The notes beneath the pieces were generated by a model, which worked only from the letters and a program-made list of their open reading frames with translations, was not told the DNA's origin and did no database searches. The position numbers were made by a program, and so were the translations under genes. Shown piece by piece: positions 32,564 through 44,590 of a DNA stretch of 64,000 nt. The stretch comes from Uranotaenia lowii (lineage: Eukaryota > Arthropoda > Insecta > Diptera > Culicidae). The DNA lies in contig NC_073693.1 of assembly GCF_029784155.1 (NCBI RefSeq), positions 229,169,961 through 229,233,960 of the forward strand, read 5' to 3'. Each line of letters begins with the position of its first letter. Position 1 is the stretch's first letter.

Positions 32564-33899
32564 CTAGCTGATCCCGTACGAACTTCGTTTCGCTTTAAAT
32601 CATTGGTACGTCAAAATGAGTTTAGAAAATGAATTCGAAACATTCTTTCGACAATTTTGGGGAAAAAATTCAACAGTGTTTAAAGTCGCTACTATTACTA
32701 TTACTTAAAATTCAAATTAATCAGTTGATAAGCCTTTTTATCAAAATTTATGTGAGAGTGTTTTCTTCTCGATCGATTGCAAAATCTGGACATTATGGCA
32801 GAAACATGTACTATTTGTTTGTGTGCACGACTCTTTTGCTTGACCTTCACACTTAAATTGGTATCAATTAACTGCTTCCAACAAAATTATTGCACAAAAC
32901 ACTGAACATTCGATGAAACCCTCTTTTTCTGTCCCATGGCCCGAAATTCGATAATTTAAACCAATTTTACGTTCCTCAAAACTCCCTAGTGCCATTTTTT
33001 CTTTTCAAATTATATGTAAAATAACGTCAGGAACTTGAAAACAGTGAACAGTGAATATAGACGCCCCTTTCGCCGAGTCAATTGCTCATAGTTTATAACC
33101 CTCATCTGAACATTTTCATCTCAATCCGATGCATGATCACGACAATATCGCGAAAACAGTGAGCAACTTACATGGACGGCCTTTTTTTACCACGATTCAA
33201 AACTTGACACCTGAAATCAATTATCTTTTCTGTTAAACTCCCATGTGTCAATTTTCATTACATTTCTATGCTCAATCAAGAGAATATCGTAAAAACAGTG
33301 AACAGATAATAACCCTTTTGCCGACCCCTGAGTCAAGATTTGAAACCTGAAAGCAAAAGAGCGTCCCTTAAAACTCCTATGCGGCAATTTTCATCTCAAT
33401 CCAATGTAGAATAACGTCAATATCGCACAAACATTAAAGTTGGGTATGGACGACTCCTTCAGCCGACTTCTGATCTGCAATTCGAAACTTGAAATCGATT
33501 GCTCGTCCCTCAAAACACTCATGTGCAAATTTTCATCACAATCCGATGTATAATAACGCCAATATCGCAAAAACATTAATCAGTGGATATGGACGACCCC
33601 TTTTGCCGACCTCAAACCCTAAATTTGATAACTGTAATCGATTGCTCGTCTCTCAAAACACTCATGTGCAAATTTTCATCACAATCCGACGGAAAATAAC
33701 GTCAATAACGTGAAAACAATATTTGTCTTATATGGACGACCCCCTTTAGAAGGGGTCGTCTAAAAATCTAAAAACATTTTTCATCATTCCTGGTCCTAAT
33801 GAGCATCCATGCCAAATTTCAGATCTCTAGCTCTTAAGACGGCTGAGTCTATAGAGGACAAACAAACAAACATACAGATAATTGCTTTTTATATATATA
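32564..33899 (+). repeat. TA-junction repeat, unit 1, with 140-bp tandem core
   Basis: The unit starts CTAGCTGATCCCGTACGAAC and ends in a (CAAA)n stretch, GATAATTGC and a TA microsatellite that abuts the next unit. Its core is a minisatellite. AATTTTCATCACAATCCGA-like words recur at about 33110, 33243, 33381, 33525 and 33668, roughly every 135-143 bp, each unit containing ATGGACGACCCCTTTTGCCGACC-like text. GACGACCCC (33735-33743) and GGGGTCGTC (33752-33760) form a hairpin before the tail. No protein is encoded. The class is unclear; a non-autonomous LINE-type or Helitron-type repeat are both possible. Confidence 0.8.
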
Positions 33900-35738
33900 C
33901 TAGCTGATCCCATACGAACTCCGTTTCGCTTTCAACTTGTTGTATGAATACGCCAATTGTCATGCATTTTCCAGATGCACTTCCGAAATCATTGTTGTTA
34001 TTATTGCAAAAATATTGGACGTTCACTTTTCTGTCGTCTGCTACTAAATTTTAAATCAGAAATCAATTGAACGTGCCAAAAAACCCCCGTGTATGAATTT
34101 CGACTCGACAGTTTCATAACAACGCAATTATTGCCAAAAAGTTAAACCCCTTTCGGTGGCCTCTTATACAATCTTTGATATCTGAAATTAATTTCCTTCC
34201 CTCAAAACTCCCGTGCGCAAACTTTCAAAGAAATCTATTGCATAGTAACGCCAATATTGCTAAAAGCAGTAAAAAACTAATGGACGACTCCTGTCGTAGA
34301 CCCCTGGCAAAACATATGACATCTATAATCGATTGTCCGTCCCTGAAAATTACCGTGCCAATTTTCATCCCAATCCGTATGGTAACGACGATATTGCAAA
34401 AATATTGAAACGTTAATATGGAAGCCCACCTTTTGCCGGCCCCTTACACTGAATTCAATACCTGAAATTGATTGCCTCAAAACTCTCGTGTTCAAATTTT
34501 CATCCCAATCCTTCATCCTTTCATGAAAAACATTTTTTACAACCATCATTTTTTAGAAAGCTTGAATAGATTTGGCTGAATAGTTTTATCTTCAAAAGAT
34601 TAAACTGCTTTTTTATTATTTCCATCCCCTATCTAATGAAAATATCTGTTGAAGATCATCCCACTTTTCAATATGGATGATCTCCCTGTAAAATGGTGTA
34701 TTTAAGTTTCATTTAATTAGAAATTTCTTAAAAAACCTCCAAACTTTGTTGAAGCATGTTGAAAACTCACTTTGCATGTTTTCAATTGCATGTGAGTATT
34801 TTTTCGCTTTTCAATTTCGCCCTGTTTTATTATTAGTTTACCTTAAATGTTGAAAGTTCAACTAATAGCTTTTAGAAGTTATCGAAAGCAAATCATCCCG
34901 AAAACACCATTTTTATATTATGAAAAAAGTTTATTTTAGTTCTGTTTTTTTCATGGACACAAACATCCCATTAATAGATCAATGATAACTCAAAAGTTAG
35001 AAATTGGCCAGTGAAATCAAATTGTATAAAACTCAAAACCTCAAATTTAATTATCTTATCAATTTTCTAATCCCCCATTAACATCCCAATTGGAGCGTTA
35101 AAATCACAACCTTGAACTTATAACTCTGAATCTAAAAAAAATTTCTTTCTCTATGAGGAATTCCAAAAATATAAAAATCATTGATCCTCAAAACCCCCCA
35201 GCGGCGGTGAAGAGCACTTTGAAAGCCACTACTATTCAAGTCAATATATTCCTACAGGCTAGTTTTATTTTCCAATCAAAATGTAGGCTTATAATTGCAT
35301 CCAAATATCTCGTAACGGTAGCATGTGCTTTGAACAGTAGTAGGTACAAAAAACACCCGCCAAAATTTTTACTTTCAAATTTTTAATGCTGAGCAAGCTT
35401 TGATTAGCTATCCAGTACATGTGAGCTCTGGATGGTCGTTTCTAATAGCCTGCCTATGGTGATGGTGAAAATAATCCCGCCAACGAAACGAACGGAAACG
35501 AAAGTCGGTTCAAAAAATGGGTGCCATGACTTTTGGTTCGGGGGAATAAAACCGTTGTTGAATGGACGACCGCCTTCAAAAGGGGTCATCCGAAAATCTA
35601 AAAACATTTTTCATCATTCCTGGTCCTAATGAGCACCCATGCCAAATTTCAGCTCTCTAGCTCTTAAGGCAGCTGAGCCTATTGAAGACAAACATACAAA
35701 CAAACAAACGGAAATTACTTTTTATATATATAGATAGA
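33900..35738 (+). repeat. TA-junction repeat, unit 2
   Basis: It has the same head (CTAGCTGATCCCATACGAAC) and the same tail as unit 1 (CATCATTCCTGGTCCTAATG, AGCTCTTAAG, a CAAA-type stretch, then TA repeats). Only the first part carries the 140-bp units. The middle and right part (about 34640-35560) instead matches unit 4, including GGGTGCCATGACTTTTGGTT. It therefore looks like a mosaic of the two subfamilies. Confidence 0.75.
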
Positions 35739-35787
35739 CTAGCTGATCCCGTACGAACTTCGTTTCGCTTTAAATCATTGGTAAGTC

Positions 35788-37439
35788 CAGGGTTGCTAGC
35801 GATTTTTCGTTTTGAAATTCCAAAGTTTTTCCCGGTTTTCCCAGGTTTTTTCCCGGTTATAAATGATGGTCTTCTCGATATTTATTATACTCGTCTTATA
35901 TATAAAAATGGAGGCGTGTTCTTTGTAACAACATCACGTACAAACGGACGGTCGGAATGAAGTGAAATTTGGTATCCGAGGGTTTTTCGGGCCAGAGATG
36001 GTTTGTATTTTAGTTTTGAGAATGTCACATTTTATGGAAGGGGGGCTTCCATACAAAACCAACCAGAAATGGGACACAACTCGAATAACTTGAAGACGAT
36101 TTTCATGAAAACTGATTCCCGAGCACGAAGAAATTAAAGATGTGTTGATGAAACATTTTCTAACGATTTATTGAGTAACAGGTGAAACGAAGTTTACCGG
36201 GTCAGCTAGTTTTCATATAAAATCATGGTGAATAAAAAAAATCAATATACAGGGCTTCAAATTTCTAATAAATGTATCCCAAAACTTGTAAACCGGTTAG
36301 AAATCATGGCAAACACTTCGGCGTCTTCTAACACGTAGTCTTTTCGTATCAGTTGACAGGTTTTCATGATTTTTTTTAACAAATCTAACGAACGGGGCAT
36401 CTATTCGTTGTTTTGCTCCGCAATTTCATCAATTTTGCAAAAATAAGTCCTATTGATTGATTTTGAAACTATGATGTAGTACTTACAGCCAATATAATTT
36501 TCAAGATTTTTATAAAGTTCTAGAAAAAAAATGTATAATTTGTATAGAAATCTGTTAAAAAGACATCGAAACATACTATAAAATCATTATTTTCCAAATG
36601 CAGTTACATTTGTTGGTACAAATTCGAAGACATGTTTTTGAACAAAATGTTTAACTGAAATGAACAATGAATAACTTTAGTAATAGTCATTTGAATTAAA
36701 GGTTCGTGAAAATATAGAAATCTCGCCTGATCTTTCATTACGTCGTTTGAAACACCTTAAGAATTCACAGAAAACTGCTGAAAAAGTTATCAAAACAACT
36801 TTAAATTTTGTATTTTACATATAGAATATGTTGTCCAGGCTACAAATATTCTAAATGGAAGAAGTTGCAACTGCTCATTTTTTCATACGACGTAATGAAA
36901 GCTCATGCAAGAAATCGTGTCTAAGACAGAGCTGAGCTTTAATTGTTTGAGTGTAGGATATTATTTTTGATCAGGGTTAAGACCTTAGATTTCGGACACT
37001 TTAAGCAACAGCTTAACGTAGAATGAATTCAAAATTTAACACTTGCAATGTAATGCTTCGTTCCTCAGGCCAAATCAAAAGAAATACAGAACAACAATAA
37101 CATTGGAAAACCAATATCTTTTTCTGGTGAAAAAGAAGTATAACTCTGCTGAAAAACGTCTCACGCTGCCAAATTATTTGCCTGTTGCAGCGATTCAAAC
37201 TTCGATTGTTTACTAATGAACGAATAAGCGTTTATGAAATAATTCTATATCGAGACTCTTAAAAAATACTCCCAAATTTTGAAATAATTTTAAAAATATC
37301 TTTGAAACTCTGTGAAAAAATTTCGAACATGTCAATTTTCCCGGTGAGGTGCCGAAATTCCCGGTTTTTTCCCGGTTTCCCGGTGAGATGATGAAATTCC
37401 AAAGTTTTTCCCGGTTTTCCCGGTTCGCTAGCAACCCTG
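35788..37439. mobile_element. hAT-like non-autonomous element H1
   Basis: The 1652-bp element has inverted ends CAGGGTTGCTAGCGA and its complement, and is flanked by TAAGTC on both sides (35782-35787 and 37440-37445). Arrays of TTCCCGG words lie inside both ends. The intact site in unit 1 reads GGTACGTCAAAATG, confirming the insertion point. The duplication is now six bases; an original eight (GGTAAGTC) with two lost is possible, as the sister element H3 has eight. No transposase is visible. Confidence 0.85.
35891..36209 (-). repeat. Short CTAGCTGACCCGG repeat nested in H1
   Basis: Read on the minus strand, it begins CTAGCTGACCCGGTAAACTT at 36209 and ends near a TTATATATAAG stretch at about 35891. 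It is a short relative of the TA-junction repeats, in the opposite orientation, inside the hAT-like element. Confidence 0.65.
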
Positions 37440-38930
37440 TAAGTCAAAATGAGTTTAGAAAATGATTTCGAAACATTCTTTCGACAATTTTGGGGAAAAA
37501 ATTCAAGTGTTTAAAGTCGCTACTATTACTTTTACTTTATAAATTCAAATTAAACGGTTGATTGGTTTTTTATTACAATTTATGTGAGAGTGTTTCCTTC
37601 TCGATCGGTTGCAAAATCTAGACATTATGGCAGAAACATGTACTATTTGTTTGTGTGCACGATTGATTTGCTTGTCCTTCACACTTAAATTGATATCAAT
37701 TAACTGCCTCCAACAAAATTATTGCACAAAACACTGAACTTTCAATGAAACCCTCTTTTCTGTCCCATGGCCCGAAATTCGATAATTGAAACCAATTTTA
37801 CGTTCCTCAAAACTCCCTTGTACCATTTTTTATTTTAAAATTATATGTAAAATAACGTCAGGAACTTGAAAACAGTGAACAGTGAATATAGACGCCCCTT
37901 TCACCGACCCTTGATACAGAACATGCTACCTGGAGTCAATTGCTCATAGTTTATAACCCTCATCTGAACATTTTCATCTCAATCCGATGCATGATCACGA
38001 CAATATCGCGAAAACAGTGAGCAACTAACATGGACGGCCTTTTTTGACACGATTAAAAACTTGACACCTGAAATCAATTATCTTTTCTGTTAAACTTCCA
38101 TGTGCCAATTTTCATTACAATTCTATGCTCAGTCAAGAGCATATCGTATAAACAGTGAACAGATAATAACTCCTTTTGCCGACCCCTGAGTCAAGATTTG
38201 AAACCTGAAAGCAAAAGAGCGTCCCTCAAAACTCCTATGCGTCATTTTTCATCTCAATCCAATGTAGAATAACGTCAAAATCGCAAAAACATTAAAGTTG
38301 GGTATGGACGACTCCTTCAGCCGACTTCTGATCCGCAATTCGAAACTTGAAATCGATTGCTCGTCTTTCAAAACACTCATGTGCAAATTTTCATCACAAT
38401 CCGGTGTATAATAACGCCAATATCGCAAAAACATTAATTAGTGAATATGGACGGCCCCTTTGGCCGACCCCTGACCCTAAATTTGATAACTGTAATCGAT
38501 TGCTCGTCACTCAAAACACTCATGTGCAAATTTTCAACACAATCCAATGTAAAATAAAGCCAATATCGCAAAAACATTAATCAGTTGATATAGACGACCC
38601 CTTTGGCCGACCCCTGACCCTAAATTTGATAACTGTAATCGATTGCTTGTCTCTCAAAACATTTATGTGCAAATTTTCATCACAATCCGACGGAAAATAA
38701 CGTCAATAACGTGAAAACAATATTTGTCTTGTATGGACGACCCCCTTTAGAAGGGGTCGTCCAAAAATCTAAAAACATTTTTCATCATTCCTGGTCCTAA
38801 TGAGCATCCATGCCAAATTTCAGATCTCTAGCTCTTAAGACGGCTGAGTCTATAGAGGACAAACAAACAAACAAACAAACAAACAAACAAACAAACAAAC
38901 ATACAGATAATTGCTTTTTATATATATATA

Positions 38931-40860
38931 CTAGCTGATTTTACCCGGCCTTGCTCGGGTTCATTTAAAATATAAATCAAAATGAGTCGTTGACTTCTAG
39001 AAATTATAGAAGCTTTGTATTCATAATTATAAAAAATTTGACCCATGTTTGGTCAAGTTAAATTTTGTAAATCTTTTTAAAGCTTTAATTGAGATTATTA
39101 ACTGCGTTTATCGTTTTCATAATATTGAAAAACTCATAGTTATGAGGTGACGATTTCCTACGAATGCTTATTCATCCTATCACGAAAAACATGTTAACTC
39201 ACCCTTTTTTTTATGGAGATTAAATAGATTTGGCCTTATTTTTTATCTTCAAACATTAAAACTGTTATTTTTTATCTTTCCCCTTTCCCATCGAATGAAA
39301 ATCTCTACTGGAGTTTATACTACATTTCAAGATAGATGATCTCCCCGTACAATAGTATATTCACGTTTGATTTACTTAGAAATTTCTAAATAGACTTCTG
39401 AACCTTGTTGAAGACTCACTTTGAATGTCTCCAATTGTATGTGTCCTTTTTTCGCAGTTTAATTTCATACTGTTTTATGATACTTTTTCCTGAATGTTGA
39501 AAGATCCACTAAAAGTTTTTTGAAGTTACCAAACACAAATCATCTAGGAACCAAAATCGTTCATTTTATAACTTTTAAAGGTGATGGGAAATATTAGAGA
39601 AACATGAAATATCAAAGAAAGTAAGAACATAAGCCGTAAATATAATAAAATTCTCGAAAAACATTCAACGGCTCACCGTAAATAACTTGAACTCGCAATT
39701 TCCGCTTGTCCGCACTTCATGTTTCTCTAATACTTCCATTACCTTTGAAAATGTGATCATGTACAGGTATGAAGATGTACCAAGACTAATTCAAAACATA
39801 AGATTTCATTTTATAATGGTATGAAAAATCTGAGATCTATTTCAATTTGTCTATTCTTGGACACAATTATCCCATTCATTATTGAAAAGACTTGAAGAGT
39901 TGTCAATTTAACATCTTTTAGGTATCATTCGATTCAGGTTTTTTTTAATGAATTTTTACCAATGAAATTGAATGGTATAAATCTAAAACCTCAGATTTTA
40001 TTACATAAAGTTTCATGCATTGGATTTGTTTTTTTTTAGGATAATGCATGTACAATTTTTTACCCCCCATTTACATTCCTTGACGGCTATCAAAGCTATG
40101 AATTCGCAGTCTTCAGCTTATAACTCTGAATTCGAAAACTTTTTCTTTGTCTATGAGGATTTCCAATAATATGAAAATGGTTGGTTTTTTTAGAAGCTGG
40201 AATTTAAAAAAACGGTCATTAGTTTTCAGCATTCCGTTCAAATAGCTATTCAGCAGAAGAAGTCAATTCATTATGAAGATGAATCATTGCATTGACATTA
40301 CATACTGCGTATTCTTGTAGACTCTCAATACCCTCTATGAGCAGTAAGCACCACTTTGAAAACCACTGTTTTCATCAATATATTCGTAACATGCGAGTGG
40401 TATTTTTTTCATCCATAATGTAGGCTCTTTATTTCATCCAAGAACCACGAGCTTGTGACCCGTGCTACGAACAGTAGAAAGAAAAAAGCCCGCCAAAAAT
40501 TTCGCAATGAATTTTTCTATCATCAGCAGGCTTTGATCAGCTATCCAGTACACGTGAACTCTGGATGGTCGTTTGCGTTTCTAATGCCCATCCCTTGGTG
40601 ATGGTGAAAACAAACCCGCCAAGGGAAACGAAAATCGGTTGGCAAAATGGGTGCCATGACTTTTGGTTCGTGCGAATAAAAACGAAAGTTGTATGGGAGG
40701 GTCCCTTTTCTCAGGTGGAAGGGGCTCAAAACTATTACTAAAACCTTACCATGGTCCAAACACATAACTGTACCAAATTTCAGGCTGATCGGTTAAGCGG
40801 TGTGGATTTGTATAAGGTGCATACAAACAAACATATATAGTCCAACTCATCTTTATATAT
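38931..40860 (+). repeat. TA-junction repeat, unit 4, divergent subfamily
   Basis: The head reads CTAGCTGATTTTACCCGGCC, a different subfamily. The tail has ATACAAACAAACATATATAG and ends in a TTTATATATTAG stretch. The body from about 39250 to 40690 is similar to the right part of unit 2. There is no 140-bp array. It directly follows unit 3 at a TA microsatellite. Confidence 0.7.
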
Positions 40861-41911
40861 TAGAAGAGAAGATAGATGTCGTTTACCACAGCCATCAAAT
40901 TATTTTTTAAAATATTTTGTTGAAGAATTTGGAATTCACGAACTCAATTTTGAATTCTAATTTCGAAAGTTAAACAAAATATGGGCAACGAGTGCCATAG
41001 TCTAGAATTTACAGTTTTGTGGATTATTAACAGCATATCAAAGTTTAAGATAATAAAAAATAAGAAATCAAAAGATGTGTAATGCAAAAAATTGTGGATA
41101 CCAAATCAGTGAAAAGATACAGTGCAGGGTGGCCAGCAAATTTCCATTTTCAAATTCCCGGTTTTTTCCCAGTTTTTCGATCGAGATTTTATGATTTTCC
41201 CAGTTTTAAAATACATGAATGTGACAAGAAGGATTTTTTGAAAACTAAAATAATCTCTTTTTTCAATGTCAAACGTAATAATGTTCTGATAACGATGATG
41301 TTGGTCGAGATTTCTACTGAAAATTGTTTGAACAAAGGATGAAGAATATAATTGAGGCCCTCAGAATCAGAGGGTGAGGTGCCAAAATCACCAACTTTGA
41401 GTTAAATACATATACCAATCGATTCTTCATATCTCAATCTACAACTGCAAAACTCTGATTTTTTGATAATTTTGTCAACACTTTTTCGATTCAATTTAAA
41501 AGATGATGTTTCAATTAAAAATTACTTTATCGCACACAGAATTTGATTATTGGGTTCTGGTTTCTGAATTATGAAATTTGAAATATAATCATCAACGATG
41601 AATTGCGGATCTTTAAATCAAAACCTAAAAACTTTTAGTCTGGATTTATGTTTCAAATTTAAACTAATTAATACTGATTGATATTCTATTTTAATTTTTT
41701 TCTCTAAAATTTTGAGAACAGAATCCACTAAATTCTATTCTTCCTATGATTCTAAAATTTTGACTTGATTCTCGTCTTGAATTCTTGAGCGTGAGCCTGA
41801 GTTTTAAGAGCTTGACTTTGGACTTGGTATGTTAATCTAAACTCTGAGTATGAATTTGTAATCCAACCAGAAAATTTGAATATCGTTATTCAAATTTTAA
41901 ATTTGAAGTTC

Positions 41912-42328
41912 TTACACAAATGTTTTCATTGAAGGTATTGTACATAATTGTCCGAATTCGTCCTTAATTATATCGGCACAAGCTCCATTTAAGTGCTGCT
42001 TGTCAACAAGTACTTCTAGGCACAGGTCTAAACGATTTTTGGCAATATCTGGATAGTGTGCAATCACATCGGGATTAACGTACGATAAATACCGAGTGAT
42101 GCGATAAGTCAAGGGAGATCGTATAGCCATTTTATTCAAAAATCCACAGTACGACGAACGATAGCTATTTCTGAACACAAGGATATCTTTGTCGGAAACA
42201 TGACCAGAATCTTTTGCTTTCTTAATTGCCGATTTAGTTGAGAATCCAATTTCTAAGCTTCCAGGAGGTAGAAGATTTATTTCTGAGAGTTCAATTCCAA
42301 TAAGTATTTTGGAAGTACAAATTTTCAT
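41912..42328 (-). pseudogene. hAT-type transposon protein, C-terminal fragment
   Basis: A 138-residue open frame on the minus strand contains DKDILVFRNSYRSSYCGFLN, KMAIRSPLTYRITRYLSYV and, further on, LEVLVDKQHLNGACADIIKD. This layout (FR..C..., KSPL, VR..S.L.P, then a leucine-rich helix) resembles the C-terminal part of uncharacterised proteins encoded by hAT-like transposons in animals. The call rests on pattern recall, not alignment. It lies inside the hAT-like element H2, so it is plausibly a remnant of that family's own gene. The upstream N-terminal part is absent, and the first Met may be internal. Confidence 0.4.
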
Positions 42329-42329
42329 A

Positions 42330-42677
42330 CTTGGTTAGCAAAGTGATACCAAATTTTTCTAAAACTGAGACCCTAACTACACTTCGTTTCTTGAGAGCTT
42401 GGAGAGCACAGTGATACCAATATATGGCATCGCATATTTTCCAACGATAGTTAAATTTGACATCATTATGCTCTCAAACTTTTGAAAACATGGTGTGTAG
42501 TTCAGGTTTCAGTTATAGCAAAAAGTGGCATCATGTTCCTAACCAAGTACTCAAAATATGCTTTCAACTTTGCTGTGTACCACCTTATGTCAAGCAAAAT
42601 TAGAGCAAATTTGACTTTCAAGGCATGATAGCAAAATTTGCTATAATTCAACCATACTATTATTCTCGGGTTAAATT
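42330..42677 (+). repeat. Right-end relative of the 27.4-32.2 kb element
   Basis: Words shared in the same order with 31740-32163 include TGATACCAAA, GACATCATTATGC, GGTTTCAGT, GTGGCATCAT and AAGGCATGATAGCAAAATT. It stops near TTCTCGGG, where the other copy has TGCTCGGG. Confidence 0.6.
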
Positions 42678-43345
42678 TTTCTTTGGTGAATACCGTTCCG
42701 TTTTTTTGATTTTTTTTTTCGCAATTCAAAATTTCTAGTTAACCTCGTTTAGTATTTGCCTTCACTTAGGCAATCTTAAGTTACCATGCGGTTATTTCTT
42801 GTTATCATTGAAAAACATTTCATTCAAACAATTTGGGAGATGTTTGTCCCTTAAAAGTTTAAACTAATCAAGTCGAAAAAGCATATCTTTTGGTTCAGAT
42901 TTTTCTACGAGAGTAAATGTAAAAAAAGAAATGGAAAAATATTCACATAACTTGAGAAAATGTTGTTTTGTTGTATTATTTGGGACTTTAGAGCAGAATG
43001 CTCGGATGTTGCCAAAATCAAACGGGTTCTGTAGTTAGTTTGAGAGTTTAAACCATAATGAATAAATTTCTTACCACATTGCATAAATTTTGATTTCAGG
43101 TTTGAGTTCACAAAATGATGTATACCTCGATGATGCATAATTTTTGGGTAAATTGTACAGCAAATGTTGCTATAACTTTGGTTTTGAGTTTTGTATGATG
43201 GTATCGGTATAAGTTCTACAGCAAGTTTTGCTTCAATTATGCTGTTAATGCAAAAATTGGTCTCAGCTTGCTATCAATAAAAGTAAATTCGAAACCATAG
43301 TTATGCATTATTTTGCTTTCAAACTAAATTTGACATAAAAAAATG

Positions 43346-44165
43346 TAGAGTGTCCTACCCGGGATTTCCCGGTCGGGAATTCCCGGGAATTTGAAAAATT
43401 CGGGAATTCCCGAATCCCGGAAAACGCTTAAAAAATCCCTAATGCTAATTTACTAAAAATTTACACGATCCAAATAAAAAAATGGGTCGGATTGAGCAAG
43501 GAAAATGATAATTATACCTTGATGGCTCAGTCTCAAATATTTTTTTTCTTAAGCCTGGTTAATACATTGAATTTTATAAAAAAATGTCTTTCCGATAGAA
43601 AACTTAGTTTAAAAGTGAAAAACGACAAAGAATTCAAAAAAATCAAACAATTTCAATAATGAAACGCTACGGAAAGAATATAAATTTTCAATATTGCAAC
43701 ACTCATCATTTCGAACTTCCGTTTCGGAAACTGTTACTTAACAGTAGCAAAATCATCGACAAAGAAATGACATAATGTGAAACAAATGGATAGTTATTTG
43801 AAAATTTACGATATTTGATGAATAACCTGAAGTCTCGCTAACTAACTTCTATCGATATTGAAAAATCTTTTTCAATCATATTTTTGCAGCTAGAATCAGG
43901 CCAGTTACTCGGTTAAAGTATTTTGTTTTTGGGTCTTGAGTTTGCTTATTGAATTTTTGAGACATTAAAAAAGTTTAAAATGTTTTGCAATGCTACTACC
44001 TTAAATTTAAAAAATTACCATATGGATACGCAGTAGATGGATAAGATCTTCATGTTGAAATCTTAATTTTCAATTATTCCCGGGATCCCGGGAATTCCCG
44101 GGAAAAGGATCGTCGGATTTCCCGATTCCCGGGATCGCTAAAACGGCCGGGAAATGGACACTCTA
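43346..44165. mobile_element. hAT MITE with perfect 8-bp target duplication
   Basis: The 820-bp element has perfect 10-bp inverted ends, TAGAGTGTCC and GGACACTCTA, and a perfect 8-bp target duplication, AAAAAATG (43338-43345 and 44166-44173), which are classical hAT signs. Palindromic CCCGGGAATTCCCGGG-like stretches lie next to both ends. It has no transposase gene. It sits inside sequence related to the 27.4-32.2 kb element, which continues at 44174-44238. Confidence 0.93.
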
Positions 44166-44173
44166 AAAAAATG

Positions 44174-44238
44174 CTATCATTTTGGTCATGCTATCATACT
44201 GTTTGCTATCGATTCAGGCATCAAAGTCTGCTCTGGTT
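44174..44238 (-). repeat. Left-end relative of the 27.4-32.2 kb element, inverted
   Basis: Read on the minus strand it gives CAGAGCAGACTTTGATGCCT and then GATAGCAAACAGT, matching the left end at about 27411 nearly base for base. It continues beyond the hAT MITE to about 43150. Confidence 0.75.
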
Positions 44239-44590
44239 TCAACATGGTTTCTGTCATCTGGTAGTTGTTCAATGAGCCAATGTTTTGGTCGAAACTAGTC
44301 AGGTCGTTGTTCAATGAAGCAAGTTCAAACTAATCGAAACCGATCCAGCTCGGCAGGAGGATTCGTTTCGACCTGGTAGAAATCGGTAGAAGTCAATTGG
44401 AAAGAGACTGGTGATCAACAGTCAATTTCCACTTGTTTCGACCTATTTCGACTAAACTTCATTGAAAAGACTTTCATTGAGCCAAAAATTTCTGACTTTT
44501 CGAAAAAATTCCCGGCTTTTTCCCGCTTTTTTCCCGTTAGATTTCAAATTCCGTCTTTTTCCCGCTTTTCCCGGATGGGTGGCCACCCTG

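Larger units (their letters stand above)
35739..38930 (+). repeat. TA-junction repeat, unit 3, split by a hAT-like element
   Basis: It starts CTAGCTGATCCCGTACGAAC. After 49 bp it is interrupted by the element at 35788-37439, then resumes with TAAGTCAAAATGAGTTTAG and runs parallel to unit 1 to the same tail. Without the insertion it is about 1.53 kb, close to unit 1. A long (CAAA)n microsatellite (38859-38901) and the hairpin GACGACCCC/GGGGTCGTC (38736-38761) are present. High similarity to unit 1 suggests a recent duplication or two recent insertions. Confidence 0.82.
41125..44590. mobile_element. hAT-like element H2, with nested insertions
   Basis: The ends are CAGGGTGGCCAGCAAA on the left and GGTGGCCACCCTG on the right, with TTCCCGG or TTCCCGC words inside both ends. 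The flanking eight bases do not match (ATACAGTG and TAAGACGT), so either the target duplication has decayed or the two ends come from different insertions. Inside are a hAT-type protein fragment on the minus strand, stretches related to the 27.4-32.2 kb element, and a second hAT element (43346-44165). Confidence 0.65.

Noticed and set aside
33391..33576. Similar 61-77-codon frames in repeat units 1 and 3 (also 38249-38580)
   Set aside because: They lie on both strands of the 140-bp tandem repeat and follow its period, which marks them as repeat-driven.
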